Source of the DNA: Candidatus Defluviibacillus avedoerensis
Lineage (GTDB): Bacteria; Pseudomonadota; Gammaproteobacteria; Burkholderiales; Burkholderiaceae_C
Direction: 5' to 3'
Length of the DNA: 64,000 bases
Assembly (NCBI GenBank): GCA_016703665.1
Contig: JADJBS010000004.1
Span: forward strand, 1-64,000
Numbering within the stretch: position 1 is the first letter of the stretch; every line of letters begins with the position of its first letter. Made by a program: the position numbers and the translations under genes. The notes under the pieces were generated by a model. The model saw only the letters and a program-made list of their open reading frames with translations, did no database searches and was not told where the DNA came from. Of this stretch, positions 25,356 through 34,787 are shown one piece after another.

Positions 25356-26707
25356 GCGCTGGCTCCCAATGTGTGTTCCACCGCCAGGGCCACAGCGGCC
25401 AAACGGGCATCGTCGCCGCCTGTGGACGACAGCATCAGGCCCACCGGCAACTCGCCCGCTGCGTGGCACGGCAGGCTGATCGAGCAACCATCCAGAAAGT
25501 TGAAGGCAAAGGTGTTGCGCAGCAACAGGCCGTTGGCCTGGAAAAAGGCATCGTCAGACGCCAGCAGGGCATCGATGGCTGGAGCAACCATGGGCACGGT
25601 CGGGCAGATCACAGCATCGAAGCCTTCCAGCCGTTGCTCTACCCTGGCGATCCAGTCGCGGCGATTGTCTTGCATGGCGATGTATTGCTGGGCAGTGACC
25701 GTCTCGCCCAGGCCAATGCGCGCGGCCACGCGGTGGTCGTAGGCGGCCTTGTTGCGGGCCAGGCGCTGGTGGTGCACAGCAAAGGCCTCCACCGCAGAAA
25801 AGCCGCCGGGCGCATTGAGCTTGCCAATCTCGGCCAGCTCGGTCAACGGCAACTCGATCAGCTGTGCGCCAGCTGCCGACAGCGTGGACAGGCTGCGACT
25901 GAATGCAGCGGAGACAGTCGCGTCCAAGGCGTCCAGCAGCACGGTCTGGGGCAGGGCCAGCCGCAACCCACGCAAGGGCCGTCGCCGGACCGGCAAGGGC
26001 GCACCCGAGAGCACGGCATCGACCGTCAGGCAATCTTCCACACTGCGCGTCATGGCGCAGACCGTGTCCAGCGTGCGTGAGAGTTCGAAAGCACCGCTGC
26101 GAGGCACCCGCCCCTGGGTGCTCTTGAAACCGACCAGACCACACAGCGCAGCCGGGATGCGAATGGAGCCCCCGGTATCTGACCCCAAACCTGCCACCGC
26201 CAGACCCAAGGCAACGGAGACAGCAGCACCTGAGGACGAGCCACCGGGGATGCGAGCGACGTGTGCGTCAGCAGGGTTGCGCGGCGTGCCGTAGTGCGGA
26301 TTGATTCCCACCCCGGAAAACGCAAACTCGGTCATGTTGGTTTTGCCGATGATGGCAGCGCCCGCTGCGCGCAAACGAGTCACGGCAGGGGCGTCGGCGA
26401 GCGCAGCAGCGTCGACCCGGCATGCGACAGAGCCCGCCAGCGTGGTCTCACCAGCCACGTCATACAGGTCCTTGATGCTGACGGGCAGCCCAGCCAATGG
26501 GGAAAGCTGCACGCCCACCGCCTGTGCGGCATCTGCATGGCGGGCAGCAGCCAGGGCTGCGTCGGCATACAGTTTGGTAAACACATGTTGTGCCGGGGCT
26601 GACGCAGTGCGTTCAAGCGCCTGACTGACAAGCGCTTCGCGGGTGGTTCCAGAACGCGCTAACCAGGCGTTCAGATGCGGGATGGTGAGGGGTGCTGTCT
26701 GACTCAT
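25352..26707 (-). CDS. Amidase signature family enzyme (AtzF/GatA-like)
   Basis: 451 residues. The Ser-cisSer-Lys triad is visible: Lys in LPVSIKDLYDVAG, cis-Ser in GGSSSGAA, and nucleophile Ser in GSDTGGSIRIPAALCG. It hydrolyses a small amide; the family covers indoleacetamide, malonamide and allophanate hydrolases, among others. It is not GatA, since no gatB or gatC is near. The first gene of a minus-strand unit with the thioesterase and probably the flavoprotein behind it. Confidence 0.85.
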   Translation of the reverse strand: MSQTAPLTIPHLNAWLARSGTTREALVSQALERTASAPAQHVFTKLYADAALAAARHADAAQAVGVQLSPLAGLPVSIKDLYDVAGETTLAGSVACRVDAAALADAPAVTRLRAAGAAIIGKTNMTEFAFSGVGINPHYGTPRNPADAHVARIPGGSSSGAAVSVALGLAVAGLGSDTGGSIRIPAALCGLVGFKSTQGRVPRSGAFELSRTLDTVCAMTRSVEDCLTVDAVLSGAPLPVRRRPLRGLRLALPQTVLLDALDATVSAAFSRSLSTLSAAGAQLIELPLTELAEIGKLNAPGGFSAVEAFAVHHQRLARNKAAYDHRVAARIGLGETVTAQQYIAMQDNRRDWIARVEQRLEGFDAVICPTVPMVAPAIDALLASDDAFFQANGLLLRNTFAFNFLDGCSISLPCHAAGELPVGLMLSSTGGDDARLAAVALAVEHTLGASA

Positions 26708-26748
26708 TCGCCAAGCTTAACAGGGCACCCCGCCCTGTCTATTGCAGG

Positions 26749-28281
26749 CTATCGCCCAAACGCCAGTGCCGCCGCCCCTACATGTTTGACGGAAGGTGTG
26801 CCCACGCTACTCAAGCTCGAAAGACCAGCCGCGTAACCCACACCGGTGGTTCCAACGATGCGGCCATTGATCAGGGCTGTCGGTGTGCCATTGCAGCCCA
26901 CACACCGCACATTGCTCAAGGTTTGCTCGGTGGTTGCCAGATTCCAGGTGGTTCCTGTGGGGATTGAGTATCCGACTGCGCCCGCCGTCGCCGTTCTTGC
27001 AAACCCCATGGCAATCGGGTCTAAGGTACCTACTTGACGGGTTTGAAAATCGACGCTGAGCCTGCCTGCATTGATCACGCCGGTGCGCCCCATGCTATCG
27101 GTCGGAGTGGTACCTCCGGCGTAGTTGTAGACGACCGTGCCCGTTGTGGGTAAGTCAATTCGCGGTGTATCACCAAAGGCAATGTGAGTCCCGACCAAAT
27201 TGCTGCTACCTACACCCGGTGCCCGGTATGTCCAGTAAACACCTGAGCCTTTGGCGGTATCTACCTGAAAGGTTTTCTTCATTTGCACAGCCAGTGACTC
27301 GGCGTCATAGAAAAACTTGTCATGCAGTTCATCCACCTCTGACCGCAACTGCTTCACGGTCGGACTTCCCGACTCGGTTGCCGCAATGAACGCACCGTCG
27401 GTTACAACCTCACCACTACCTTGCACATAGGAGACGCGGTTGTTCTGCGACGTCACAGCGTCGACCAGACCTGGGTATTGCCCTGACGCCATGGCCGCAC
27501 GCAAAAGCTGCGGGTCAGACGCCAGCAAGCGAATCAGGGTGAGCTTTGTTGAGTTGGACATCTGGTCGCTGATGCGTGCCTCGGTTTTGGTGTCCACACT
27601 GGCGGTCTCATCGCCAGCATTGCTGCTCTTGGCGCGCACCACCAAGGCTCGGTCTAGCAGGATGCTGGGCGGCGTCAGCAATCGCTCTGGGACGGAATCC
27701 ATGCTGGCCAAATAGAAGTTTTCCTGCTGGTCAAACTCTGCTTCGCCTGTGTTGTTGGTGAGCGATATTCGCCCGTCGGTCACGCCACCAAACAGACCAT
27801 TGGGTACCGCCGTGCCGTCAGCGTTGGCGCAGTCGTTGTTGCAGGCAACCAGGGTGAAATGGGTACCACGGATGCCAACGGTGGCGGTTGATGTCTGAAT
27901 GCCATAGGAACGGGCGTTGTTCTTGCCGATCAGGCCCGTGATGGTGCGCAGGCCGCCTTTGATCAGTGCCATGACAGATCGGTCACTTTGGGCATTTTGT
28001 TTGTATTGGAAATCCTGAACCTTGAGTTGCGTGTTTGCTCGCAAGGCCATGATGGACTCATCGGTAAACCTGACTTGCACGGCGCTGCGGTCGCCCACGG
28101 CGAGGACATCACCGTTTTGAACTTCTGTACCAAAACTGATGGCTTGAGCCTGTCCACCGCGCTCGATGCTGGCGTTGCCTGCAACAGCTAGCACGCGGCC
28201 CACGGGTTGGGCAAGGGCAGTTGTTTGAGCCAGCGCGAGGATGCTGGCGGTCAGACCGGTCCAAATGATTTTGTGGGTCAT
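26749..28281 (-). CDS. Secreted FecR-domain protein with C-terminal barrel-like domain, candidate type XI secretion cargo
   Basis: 510 residues from ATG 28281, which has GAGGAAAG seven bases upstream; GTG 28296 is an alternative overlapping the upstream stop. The signal peptide ends TTALA before QPVGRVL. It has no lipobox Cys. A FecR domain (about 30-150) contains GDRSAVQVRFTDESIMALRA and ATVGIRGTHF. A middle helical region follows. The last 140 residues are strand-rich: GTVVYNYAGGTTPTDSMG, GRLSVDFQTRQVG, ALINGRIVGTTGVGYAAG and the end HVGAAALAFGR. This is the pattern of the 8-strand C-terminal barrel of Slam-dependent proteins such as TbpB. It is translationally coupled to the Slam-like gene upstream. 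The function is inferred from this pairing. Confidence 0.75.
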   Translation of the reverse strand: MTHKIIWTGLTASILALAQTTALAQPVGRVLAVAGNASIERGGQAQAISFGTEVQNGDVLAVGDRSAVQVRFTDESIMALRANTQLKVQDFQYKQNAQSDRSVMALIKGGLRTITGLIGKNNARSYGIQTSTATVGIRGTHFTLVACNNDCANADGTAVPNGLFGGVTDGRISLTNNTGEAEFDQQENFYLASMDSVPERLLTPPSILLDRALVVRAKSSNAGDETASVDTKTEARISDQMSNSTKLTLIRLLASDPQLLRAAMASGQYPGLVDAVTSQNNRVSYVQGSGEVVTDGAFIAATESGSPTVKQLRSEVDELHDKFFYDAESLAVQMKKTFQVDTAKGSGVYWTYRAPGVGSSNLVGTHIAFGDTPRIDLPTTGTVVYNYAGGTTPTDSMGRTGVINAGRLSVDFQTRQVGTLDPIAMGFARTATAGAVGYSIPTGTTWNLATTEQTLSNVRCVGCNGTPTALINGRIVGTTGVGYAAGLSSLSSVGTPSVKHVGAAALAFGR

Positions 28282-28292
28282 GATGGCTTTCC

Positions 28293-29645
28293 TCACAGAG
28301 TGTCGTACCGCAGCTTGAGTGCCACGGCGTTGCGGTTAAGCTGGTAAAGCCCGATATTGGAGCGCTGATCTAGTCGCTGATATTCCATGCGCATACTCCA
28401 ATGCCGAGAAAGGGCGTAGTTGGCGTTCAAATCCAGTACCGTGCCAGTATCGCGGCGGGAATTGAGCCCGTCTGAAAAAGGGCCGCCAAACCGGGACAAC
28501 AGGTAACTGAGCCCTGCGCCCGCTGTCCAGGCCTGGGCTGGCTGGGCCGAGACAGCAGCCCGCGCACCCCAGAAATTGCGGGAGAGGTCGGGGCGGTCTT
28601 TCAGGTTTTTTTCCTGCCCGCCATTCACCGTCAAAGTCAGCACGGGGCTCCAGGTGAACAGGAAGCTGCGTCGCCAATGGGCCGTCAGGTTGTAGAGCTG
28701 ACTGTCACGCACATCAGCGCCAGAACTCACGGGCGTGGTCTTTGCCAGATCCTGATAGGCATTGATGTTTTGGTACGACTGACGAGACCATTGCACCTGT
28801 GCACCCAGTCGGTTGAACTGATCCGCCTGGAAGTTCCACTCGCCTGCGAGTGTCACGGCCTTGAGGTACTGCTGACGAAACACATAGATCGAATTGACAT
28901 CCACGCCTGCGCGCACCGCATGACGCCCCAAACTGCGGGACACACCACCGAACAGCACCACGCCGTCCTGATCAAACACATCGTGCTCGCTCTTGGCGTG
29001 CCGCCTCACATTGGCAACCGCCCCGCCGTACAGCGCGGTGCTGGCGCGTAGCGGCAGGCTGCCCTGCACACCAACCTGGGCGGTGCCAAAATTGTCTGTC
29101 CGTTGCTCGGATGTCTGCCCCGGTGACACAACCAGGCCTTCAGGCAGGCCCGCGATCTGACCGCTGAGCACACCGCTGTTGATGTTGTTGTCCCGCCCAG
29201 CACCGAGTTCAACCCAGGCAGACGCAGACGGCCGCGTGCTGGCCTGGCGCGAGTTGATGGTATCCAGGAAGCGGTTAATGGTGTAAAGCTCGCCACCTTG
29301 AGCCACCTTGGCAAGCGCTTCAAAAGCCTCTTTCGCCTGGGCGTCGTCGCCCAAGGTGAAGTAACCCCTGGCCAGATGAAACCGGGCCGAGTGGTTGTCG
29401 GGAAAATGCAGAAGGTAGCGCTCAAGCGCTAAAACCCCTTCGCCAGGGGCTCCCGCATTGATGGCAGCGATGCCAAAAAAGAAATCAAACAGCGGCTCGC
29501 CCAGCTGATCCGCATGGGTGCGCCCTAATTGGTAGGCCTGGGCGTCTTGCGACGCCTCCAGCATACGCTTCATGTCATCCGCAGGCGCTGCGTGCGCTGC
29601 AAAGCCGCAAACCACCAGGGCTGCGGCCAACGTTAGCCTTTTCAT
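28293..29645 (-). CDS. TPR plus outer-membrane beta-barrel protein, Slam/DUF560-like (type XI secretion)
   Basis: 450 residues. A signal peptide (ALVVCGFAAHAAP) is followed by a TPR-like helical region (about 25-145, with GVLALERYLLHFPDNHSARF and GYFTLGDDAQAKEAFEAL). A barrel of about 290 residues follows, with alternating strands and the ending RSNIGLYQLNRNAVALKLRY, the expected last strands of surface lipoprotein assembly modifiers. Slam proteins move cargo with a C-terminal barrel domain across the outer membrane. The next gene encodes a cargo-like protein and starts within the stop of this one. No TonB or Bam partner is encoded here. The alternative reading is a generic TPR porin with an unrelated FecR neighbour. 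Confidence 0.75.
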   Translation of the reverse strand: MKRLTLAAALVVCGFAAHAAPADDMKRMLEASQDAQAYQLGRTHADQLGEPLFDFFFGIAAINAGAPGEGVLALERYLLHFPDNHSARFHLARGYFTLGDDAQAKEAFEALAKVAQGGELYTINRFLDTINSRQASTRPSASAWVELGAGRDNNINSGVLSGQIAGLPEGLVVSPGQTSEQRTDNFGTAQVGVQGSLPLRASTALYGGAVANVRRHAKSEHDVFDQDGVVLFGGVSRSLGRHAVRAGVDVNSIYVFRQQYLKAVTLAGEWNFQADQFNRLGAQVQWSRQSYQNINAYQDLAKTTPVSSGADVRDSQLYNLTAHWRRSFLFTWSPVLTLTVNGGQEKNLKDRPDLSRNFWGARAAVSAQPAQAWTAGAGLSYLLSRFGGPFSDGLNSRRDTGTVLDLNANYALSRHWSMRMEYQRLDQRSNIGLYQLNRNAVALKLRYDTL

Positions 29646-29757
29646 GGAAATTCCTTCGGGGGAACAAGCCCCGAAAGGCTACCACAGGCCACTAATCGCA
29701 GTGAAGTGGATGTGAATTGTTCACAACAGTGCTCAATTCACGTCCCACAAAATGAAG

Positions 29758-32367
29758 TCAGCTGACGACACGATCAAAGCGGAACTGTCCTGGCGCGGTG
29801 ACCGGATCCACGTCCACCGGGATGACGGACTTGGGTGGGAAGCGCCCTTCCAGCATCAGCTTGGACAGCGGGTTCTCGATGCGCTGCTGGATCGCACGCT
29901 TGAGCGGCCGCGCGCCAAACACGGGGTCAAACCCCACCTTGGCCAATTCGGCCAAGGCCATGGCAGACACGTCCAGCTGCAGATCCATGCGGGCAAGGCG
30001 CTCTTGCAAGACCTTGAGCTGAATGCGCGCGATCGACTCAATGTGTTTGGCGTCCAGCGCGTGGAACACCACGGTTTCGTCGATCCGGTTAAGGAACTCG
30101 GGGCGGAAGTAGTTTTTCAACTCGTCCCACACCGCGTCCTTAATCTCGTCGGCATCGCGGCCGACCATGCTCTGGATGATGGGCGAACCAATGTTGCTGG
30201 TCATCACGATCACGGTGTTCTTGAAGTCCACCGTGCGGCCTTGACCATCGGTCAGCCGACCATCGTCCAGCACTTGCAGCAGCACATTGAATACATCGGG
30301 GTGGGCTTTCTCCACCTCGTCGAGCAGCACCACGCTGTAGGGCTTGCGGCGCACGGCCTCGGTCAGGTAGCCGCCTTCGTCATAGCCCACATAGCCGGGC
30401 GGCGCACCAATCATGCGACTGACCGAATGTTTCTCCATGAACTCGCTCATGTCAATTCGGATCAGGTGGTCTTCGCTGTCAAACAGGAAGCCTGCCAGTG
30501 CCTTGCACAGCTCGGTTTTACCCACACCCGTGGGGCCCAGGAACAGGAAGGAGCCTGTGGGCCGATTCGGGTCAGACAAGCCCGCTCGCGAACGACGGAT
30601 GGCGCTGGCGATGGCGTGAATCGCCTCGTCCTGGCCGACAACGCGCTCATGAAGTTTGTCTTCCATCAGCAGCAGCTTGTCGCGCTCGCCCTGCAGCATT
30701 TTGGACACCGGGATGCCCGTGGCACGCGCAACCACTTCGGCGATTTCGGCCACGCCGACCTGCGTGCGCAGCAGCCTGTTGACAGGTGCATCGCCACTGG
30801 CTGCCGCGCTTTTGGAGCGGGCCTCCTCGGCCTTAAGACGCTTTTCCAGGTCAGGCAATCGACCGTATTGCAGCTCGGCCACCTTGTTGTAATCACCTTT
30901 GCGGGTGAATTCATCCATCTGTTTGCGGATCTTCTCGATTTCTTCCTTGATCTGTGCACTGCCCTGGGCCTGGGCTTTTTCAGACTTCCAGATCTCGTCC
31001 AGATCGGCAATCTCCTTTTGCAGTTGGGTGATTTCTTCTTCGATCAATGCCAGGCGTTTTTGGGAGGCCTCATCGGTTTCGCGACGCACGGCTTCGCGCT
31101 CGATCTGCAACTGGATCATGCGGCGGTCAAGTTTGTCCATCACCTCAGGCTTGGAATCAATCTCGATTTTGATCTTGGATGCAGCCTCGTCGATCAGATC
31201 GATGGCTTTGTCGGGCAGAAAACGGTCGGTGATATAGCGCTGACTGAGTTCTGCGGCGGCGACGATGGCCGGGTCGGTAATTTCGACGCCATGGTGCACT
31301 TCATAACGCTCTTTCAAGCCGCGCAGGATGGCGATGGTGGCTTCCACAGTGGGCTCACCCACCAGAATTTTCTGGAAGCGGCGCTCAAGGGCAGCGTCTT
31401 TTTCGATGTACTTGCGGTATTCGTCCAGTGTGGTGGCACCCACACAGTGCAACTCACCGCGAGCCAGCGCGGGCTTGAGCATGTTGCCGGCATCCATGGC
31501 GCCCTCGGCCTTGCCTGCGCCTACCATGGTGTGCAGTTCATCAATGAAGACGATGGTCTGGCCTTCGTCCTTGGCAAGTTCGCTCAGCACTGTCTTGAGC
31601 CGTTCTTCAAATTCACCGCGAAACTTGGCGCCCGCCAGCAAAGAGGCCATGTCGAGCGACAGCACACGCTTGCCTTTGAGTGAATCTGGCACTTCGCCTG
31701 CGACGATGCGCTGGGCCAGGCCTTCGACGATGGCGGTCTTGCCAACACCGGGCTCACCGATGAGCACAGGGTTGTTCTTGGTGCGGCGCTGCAGCACCTG
31801 GATGGCGCGGCGGATTTCATCGTCACGGCCAATCACTGGGTCGAGCTTGCCCAGGCGGGCACGTTCGGTCAGGTCAAGGCAGTACTTCTTGAGGGCTTCG
31901 CGCTGGCCTTCTGCGTCAGCATTGTTGACACTCTGCCCACCTCTGACAGCCTCGATGGCGGCCTCAAGTGACTTTCGATTCAGGCCGTTTTCTTTCGCCA
32001 TACGACCTGCGTCTGCCTTGCTCTCACTGACTGCCAGCAAAAAAAGCTCTGCCGCAATGAACTGGTCGTTGCGCTTGATGGCTTCTTTCTCGGTGGCCTG
32101 CAGAAGTGACACGAGCTCGCGGCCTACGGTGACCTGTTCCTGCCCTTCTACCTGAGGAAGCCGTTTGACAGCAGCCTCAGCTGCAGCCAGCAAGCCCGGC
32201 ACATTGGCACCCGAACGCTCGAGCAAGGCCCTGGGGCCGTCGGTCTGTTTGATCAAGGCAACCAGCAGGTGCGCTGGCTCGATATAAGCGTGGTCGCTGC
32301 CAATGGCAAGCGACTGCGCATCAGCCAGGGCTTCTTGGAACTTGGTGGTGAATTTGTCTGTTCTCAT
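29758..32367 (-). CDS. clpB: ClpB disaggregase
   Basis: An 869-residue Hsp100 hexamer that extracts proteins from aggregates with DnaK. The Clp-N repeat domain (MRTDKFTTKFQEALADAQSL) comes first, then AAA1 with Walker A GEPGVGKT, the middle coiled-coil (about 410-530) that distinguishes ClpB from ClpA, and AAA2 with Walker A GPTGVGKT and FLNRIDE. Length is normal and the frame is intact. A heat-shock-like -35 element lies upstream. It is divergent from the unknown gene at 32467. Confidence 0.97.
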   Translation of the reverse strand: MRTDKFTTKFQEALADAQSLAIGSDHAYIEPAHLLVALIKQTDGPRALLERSGANVPGLLAAAEAAVKRLPQVEGQEQVTVGRELVSLLQATEKEAIKRNDQFIAAELFLLAVSESKADAGRMAKENGLNRKSLEAAIEAVRGGQSVNNADAEGQREALKKYCLDLTERARLGKLDPVIGRDDEIRRAIQVLQRRTKNNPVLIGEPGVGKTAIVEGLAQRIVAGEVPDSLKGKRVLSLDMASLLAGAKFRGEFEERLKTVLSELAKDEGQTIVFIDELHTMVGAGKAEGAMDAGNMLKPALARGELHCVGATTLDEYRKYIEKDAALERRFQKILVGEPTVEATIAILRGLKERYEVHHGVEITDPAIVAAAELSQRYITDRFLPDKAIDLIDEAASKIKIEIDSKPEVMDKLDRRMIQLQIEREAVRRETDEASQKRLALIEEEITQLQKEIADLDEIWKSEKAQAQGSAQIKEEIEKIRKQMDEFTRKGDYNKVAELQYGRLPDLEKRLKAEEARSKSAAASGDAPVNRLLRTQVGVAEIAEVVARATGIPVSKMLQGERDKLLLMEDKLHERVVGQDEAIHAIASAIRRSRAGLSDPNRPTGSFLFLGPTGVGKTELCKALAGFLFDSEDHLIRIDMSEFMEKHSVSRMIGAPPGYVGYDEGGYLTEAVRRKPYSVVLLDEVEKAHPDVFNVLLQVLDDGRLTDGQGRTVDFKNTVIVMTSNIGSPIIQSMVGRDADEIKDAVWDELKNYFRPEFLNRIDETVVFHALDAKHIESIARIQLKVLQERLARMDLQLDVSAMALAELAKVGFDPVFGARPLKRAIQQRIENPLSKLMLEGRFPPKSVIPVDVDPVTAPGQFRFDRVVS

Positions 32368-32413
32368 GGTGCTAAACCTTCCTTGGCCTACACGTGGTCA
32401 CGAACAACGCCAT

Positions 32414-32420
32414 TTTCAAG
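32414..32420 (-). promoter_or_regulatory. Possible sigma-32 -35 element upstream of clpB
   Basis: CTTGAAA on the minus strand, about 47 bases before the clpB start, is the exact sigma-32 -35 consensus. The matching CCCCAT -10 is not well preserved at the expected distance, so this is a weak call that rests mainly on clpB being a standard heat-shock gene. Confidence 0.35.
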
Positions 32421-32446
32421 GCTTAAACCGAGCGAACAATTGGATT

Positions 32447-32466
32447 GGCTTGACTAAAATCAAGCC
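32447..32466. repeat. Perfect 7-bp inverted repeat abutting a start codon
   Basis: GGCTTGA (32447-32453) and TCAAGCC (32460-32466) flank a 6-base loop. The right arm touches the ATG at 32467. It occupies the place of a ribosome-binding site and may be an operator or a translation-blocking hairpin. Confidence 0.5.
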
Positions 32467-33018
32467 ATGAACATCCACCAACTGTCGCTCAGCTACCTCA
32501 ACGAGCAAGACCGGATTCTGGTGCGCATCAATTCAGCCGACGCGCAAGAGATCCGCCTTTGGTTCACACGCCGCCTTTGCCTGAGCTGGGTCGCGGTCCT
32601 GAGAAGCGCCCTGGACGCAAGAAAGGCTTGGCATGACGAAACCGTACCGGCCTGGGTCGGAGAATTCGAGCGTTTGCAGCATCTGAAAGATGCCGACTTT
32701 TCAACGCCATTCAAAGGAGATGCACAGTCCTGGCCACTCGGCTCGGAGCCGCTGCTGGTCACCACGGTGAGTATTGCCCCGGGTAGTGACGGAGGGATGG
32801 AGATGCGTTTCGAAGAGTGTCTTCCAGGCAGTCAGCGTCAGGAGCGCAGCTTTCAGGCGGAATTGGCACCTAAGCTGGTTCATGGCTTCATGCATTTGCT
32901 GGAACAAGCGCTGGGAACTTCTCAGTGGGAACAAACTGAAGCACTCGCCAGCGTGCATCTGCATTCCCCCGAGATGGAAGACTACTGCCCAAGACAGACA
33001 CAAGCTTACTTACACTGA
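32467..33018 (+). CDS. Conserved-looking protein of unknown function
   Basis: 183 residues, MNIHQLSLSYLNEQDRILVR onward. No signal peptide, membrane helix or catalytic motif is evident. It has alternating hydrophobic and charged residues, and the composition fits a soluble alpha/beta protein (IRLWFTRRLCLSWVAVLRSA in the first half). It is divergent from clpB. Codon use is like the flanking core genes, which supports a real gene. No Shine-Dalgarno is present because the inverted repeat at 32447-32466 fills that space. The start could be leaderless or internal. Confidence 0.65.
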   Translation: MNIHQLSLSYLNEQDRILVRINSADAQEIRLWFTRRLCLSWVAVLRSALDARKAWHDETVPAWVGEFERLQHLKDADFSTPFKGDAQSWPLGSEPLLVTTVSIAPGSDGGMEMRFEECLPGSQRQERSFQAELAPKLVHGFMHLLEQALGTSQWEQTEALASVHLHSPEMEDYCPRQTQAYLH

Positions 33019-33143
33019 ACCCACCGCCGTGTGCTTAAAGTGATCTGGAATGACGCGCGCCCCACACGACCAGACTCGCCTGCAAAAAGCCGGGCACCCA
33101 CCGGGCAAGAACAGGGTTGACGTTCATGCAACCACTGGCTTGC

Positions 33144-34157
33144 TCAATCGGCACGGATGTTTTGGGTTTTGATCAGTTTTGCCCAGCGCAGCGCATCGCT
33201 CTCCACCACGCGCTGAAACTCTTCAGGCGTACTGCTGGCAGGGTCCATACCCTGGGTTTCAAAGGCTGCCCGGACATCTGCGCCCGTCAGAATGTCTTTG
33301 ATCTCACGGTTTAACCGCTGCACAAGATCTGCAGGGGTGCCAGGCGGCGCAAATACGCCGTACCACATGGCCACGTTGACATCGCCTGCCTTGGCTTCTG
33401 CCAGGGTTGGCACGGTGGGCAACAGGCTGTGGCGCCTGTCACTGCCAATGCCCAGTGCAATCAGTTTGCCAGCGCGGATATGCGGTAGAGCCACGTGAAT
33501 GGGGAGGAACATGACATCGACCTGACCTCCCAACAAATCTGTGACCGCAGGCGCGGTTCCACGGTACGGTATGTGTGTCAAGAAAACGCCGTTCGCACTC
33601 TTGAACAACTCCATGGACAGGTGGTGTGGTGTCCCGACACCGGGGGATGCATAGTTGATACGTCCGGGAGCCTGTTTTGCCGCCTGGATCAATTCGCCCG
33701 GTGTATTGAAACCGGCTTGTTTGCCAGTCACCAGCAAAAGCTGTCCCCAACTGGTCAGTGAAACGGGGACAAGGTCTTTGACCGGATCAAATGCCAATTT
33801 GGGAAACAGGCTTCGGTTCATCACCAGGGTGTTGACCGATACCAGCAGCGTGCTACCGTTGGGCGGAGAACGCACCACAGCCTCAGTTCCGATATTGCCA
33901 GACGCACCCACACGGTTGTCCACCACCACACTGCGACCCAGGCGTTCACCCAGTTTGGGGCCCACCGTCCGGGCAATCAGGTCGATGCCAGTTCCCGGGG
34001 TGAAAGGCACGATCAGGCGCAAACTGGTTTGCGTTGCCAGAACAGAAGCGGCGGCTGGCGCTGGCGCGATCTGAGCACCTACCGATTGGGCTTTAGACAG
34101 AAAGGGCAAGCAAAATGCCAGCATCCATAAACTCTTGAAAGAAAGAGTTCTCAACAT
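33144..34157 (-). CDS. Bug-family periplasmic solute receptor (tripartite tricarboxylate transporter type)
   Basis: 337 residues from ATG 34157 (the longer frame from 34187 adds ten unlikely residues). A signal peptide is followed by LRLIVPFTPGTGIDLIARTV and VVVDNRVGASGNIGTEAVV, the two ligand-pocket loops typical of TctC/Bug receptors, and later INYASPGVGTPHHLSMELFK. It binds a small carboxylate or similar ligand for uptake. No tctAB membrane genes are next to it, which is usual for the large Bug families of Burkholderiales. It is divergent from a MarR regulator, which may respond to the same ligand. Confidence 0.88.
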   Translation of the reverse strand: MLRTLSFKSLWMLAFCLPFLSKAQSVGAQIAPAPAAASVLATQTSLRLIVPFTPGTGIDLIARTVGPKLGERLGRSVVVDNRVGASGNIGTEAVVRSPPNGSTLLVSVNTLVMNRSLFPKLAFDPVKDLVPVSLTSWGQLLLVTGKQAGFNTPGELIQAAKQAPGRINYASPGVGTPHHLSMELFKSANGVFLTHIPYRGTAPAVTDLLGGQVDVMFLPIHVALPHIRAGKLIALGIGSDRRHSLLPTVPTLAEAKAGDVNVAMWYGVFAPPGTPADLVQRLNREIKDILTGADVRAAFETQGMDPASSTPEEFQRVVESDALRWAKLIKTQNIRAD

Positions 34158-34294
34158 GGGGTTTGCCTGACAGTAAGATGGAAGCACTTCATGAAAAGAC
34201 CCGCCAGAGTTTGCATGCTAACCATTGTGCGACAGGGTCACCCAGACCTTATCCAGGGAATGCCCTGATAGGAAAACCTTGAAAGCGCCGCCTT

Positions 34295-34768
34295 GTGCCT
34301 GAAATCGCCAGCTTGACCCGCCTCTATTCCCGCCCCGGCTTTCTGCTGCGCCGGGCACATCAGATTTCTACAGCGGTGTTTGAATCTGAGTGCAATGCAC
34401 TGAAGCTCACGCCCGCCCAGTATGGCGTTTTGACCGTGCTCAGCGCTTACCCAGGTCTCGATCAGTCCAGCCTGGCCAGGGCATTGGGGTTTGACAAGGT
34501 GACGATGTTGCGCGTGCTGCGGGTGCTGGAACCGCGCGGACTGATCAAGCGGGAAGAATCCCCCAATAGCAAACGAAATTTATCAATCTCGCTGACTCCA
34601 GAAGGGCGCAAGCTGCTCAAAACAGCTCAAGCACCTGCTGAGCGTGCCTATCACCGCTTGCTTTCTCCACTGGATGCGACGCAGCAGGCGCAGTTGTTAA
34701 GCTTGCTGGAGCAGCTGTCGACGGGACTGGACAGCATGGCCCGCGCACCTTTTGTGCCACCGACGTGA
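34295..34768 (+). CDS. MarR-family transcriptional regulator
   Basis: 157 residues starting at GTG 34295. A winged helix-turn-helix is seen in LTPAQYGVLTVLSAYPGLDQ and LARALGFDKVTMLRVLRVLE, with wing residues RNLSISLTPEGRKLL, flanked by the dimerisation helices. This matches the subset that represses divergent catabolic or transport genes in response to aromatic or small acid ligands. The divergent Bug receptor gene is the likely target. A conserved operator was not identified in the 137-base gap. Confidence 0.83.
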   Translation: MPEIASLTRLYSRPGFLLRRAHQISTAVFESECNALKLTPAQYGVLTVLSAYPGLDQSSLARALGFDKVTMLRVLRVLEPRGLIKREESPNSKRNLSISLTPEGRKLLKTAQAPAERAYHRLLSPLDATQQAQLLSLLEQLSTGLDSMARAPFVPPT

Positions 34769-34787
34769 TCGTCACGCCAGCGAGTGT

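Noticed and set aside
29752..31683. A 643-codon plus-strand frame opposite clpB
   Set aside because: It is an antisense shadow of the high-GC clpB gene. Its protein shows no family motifs and clpB is unmistakable.
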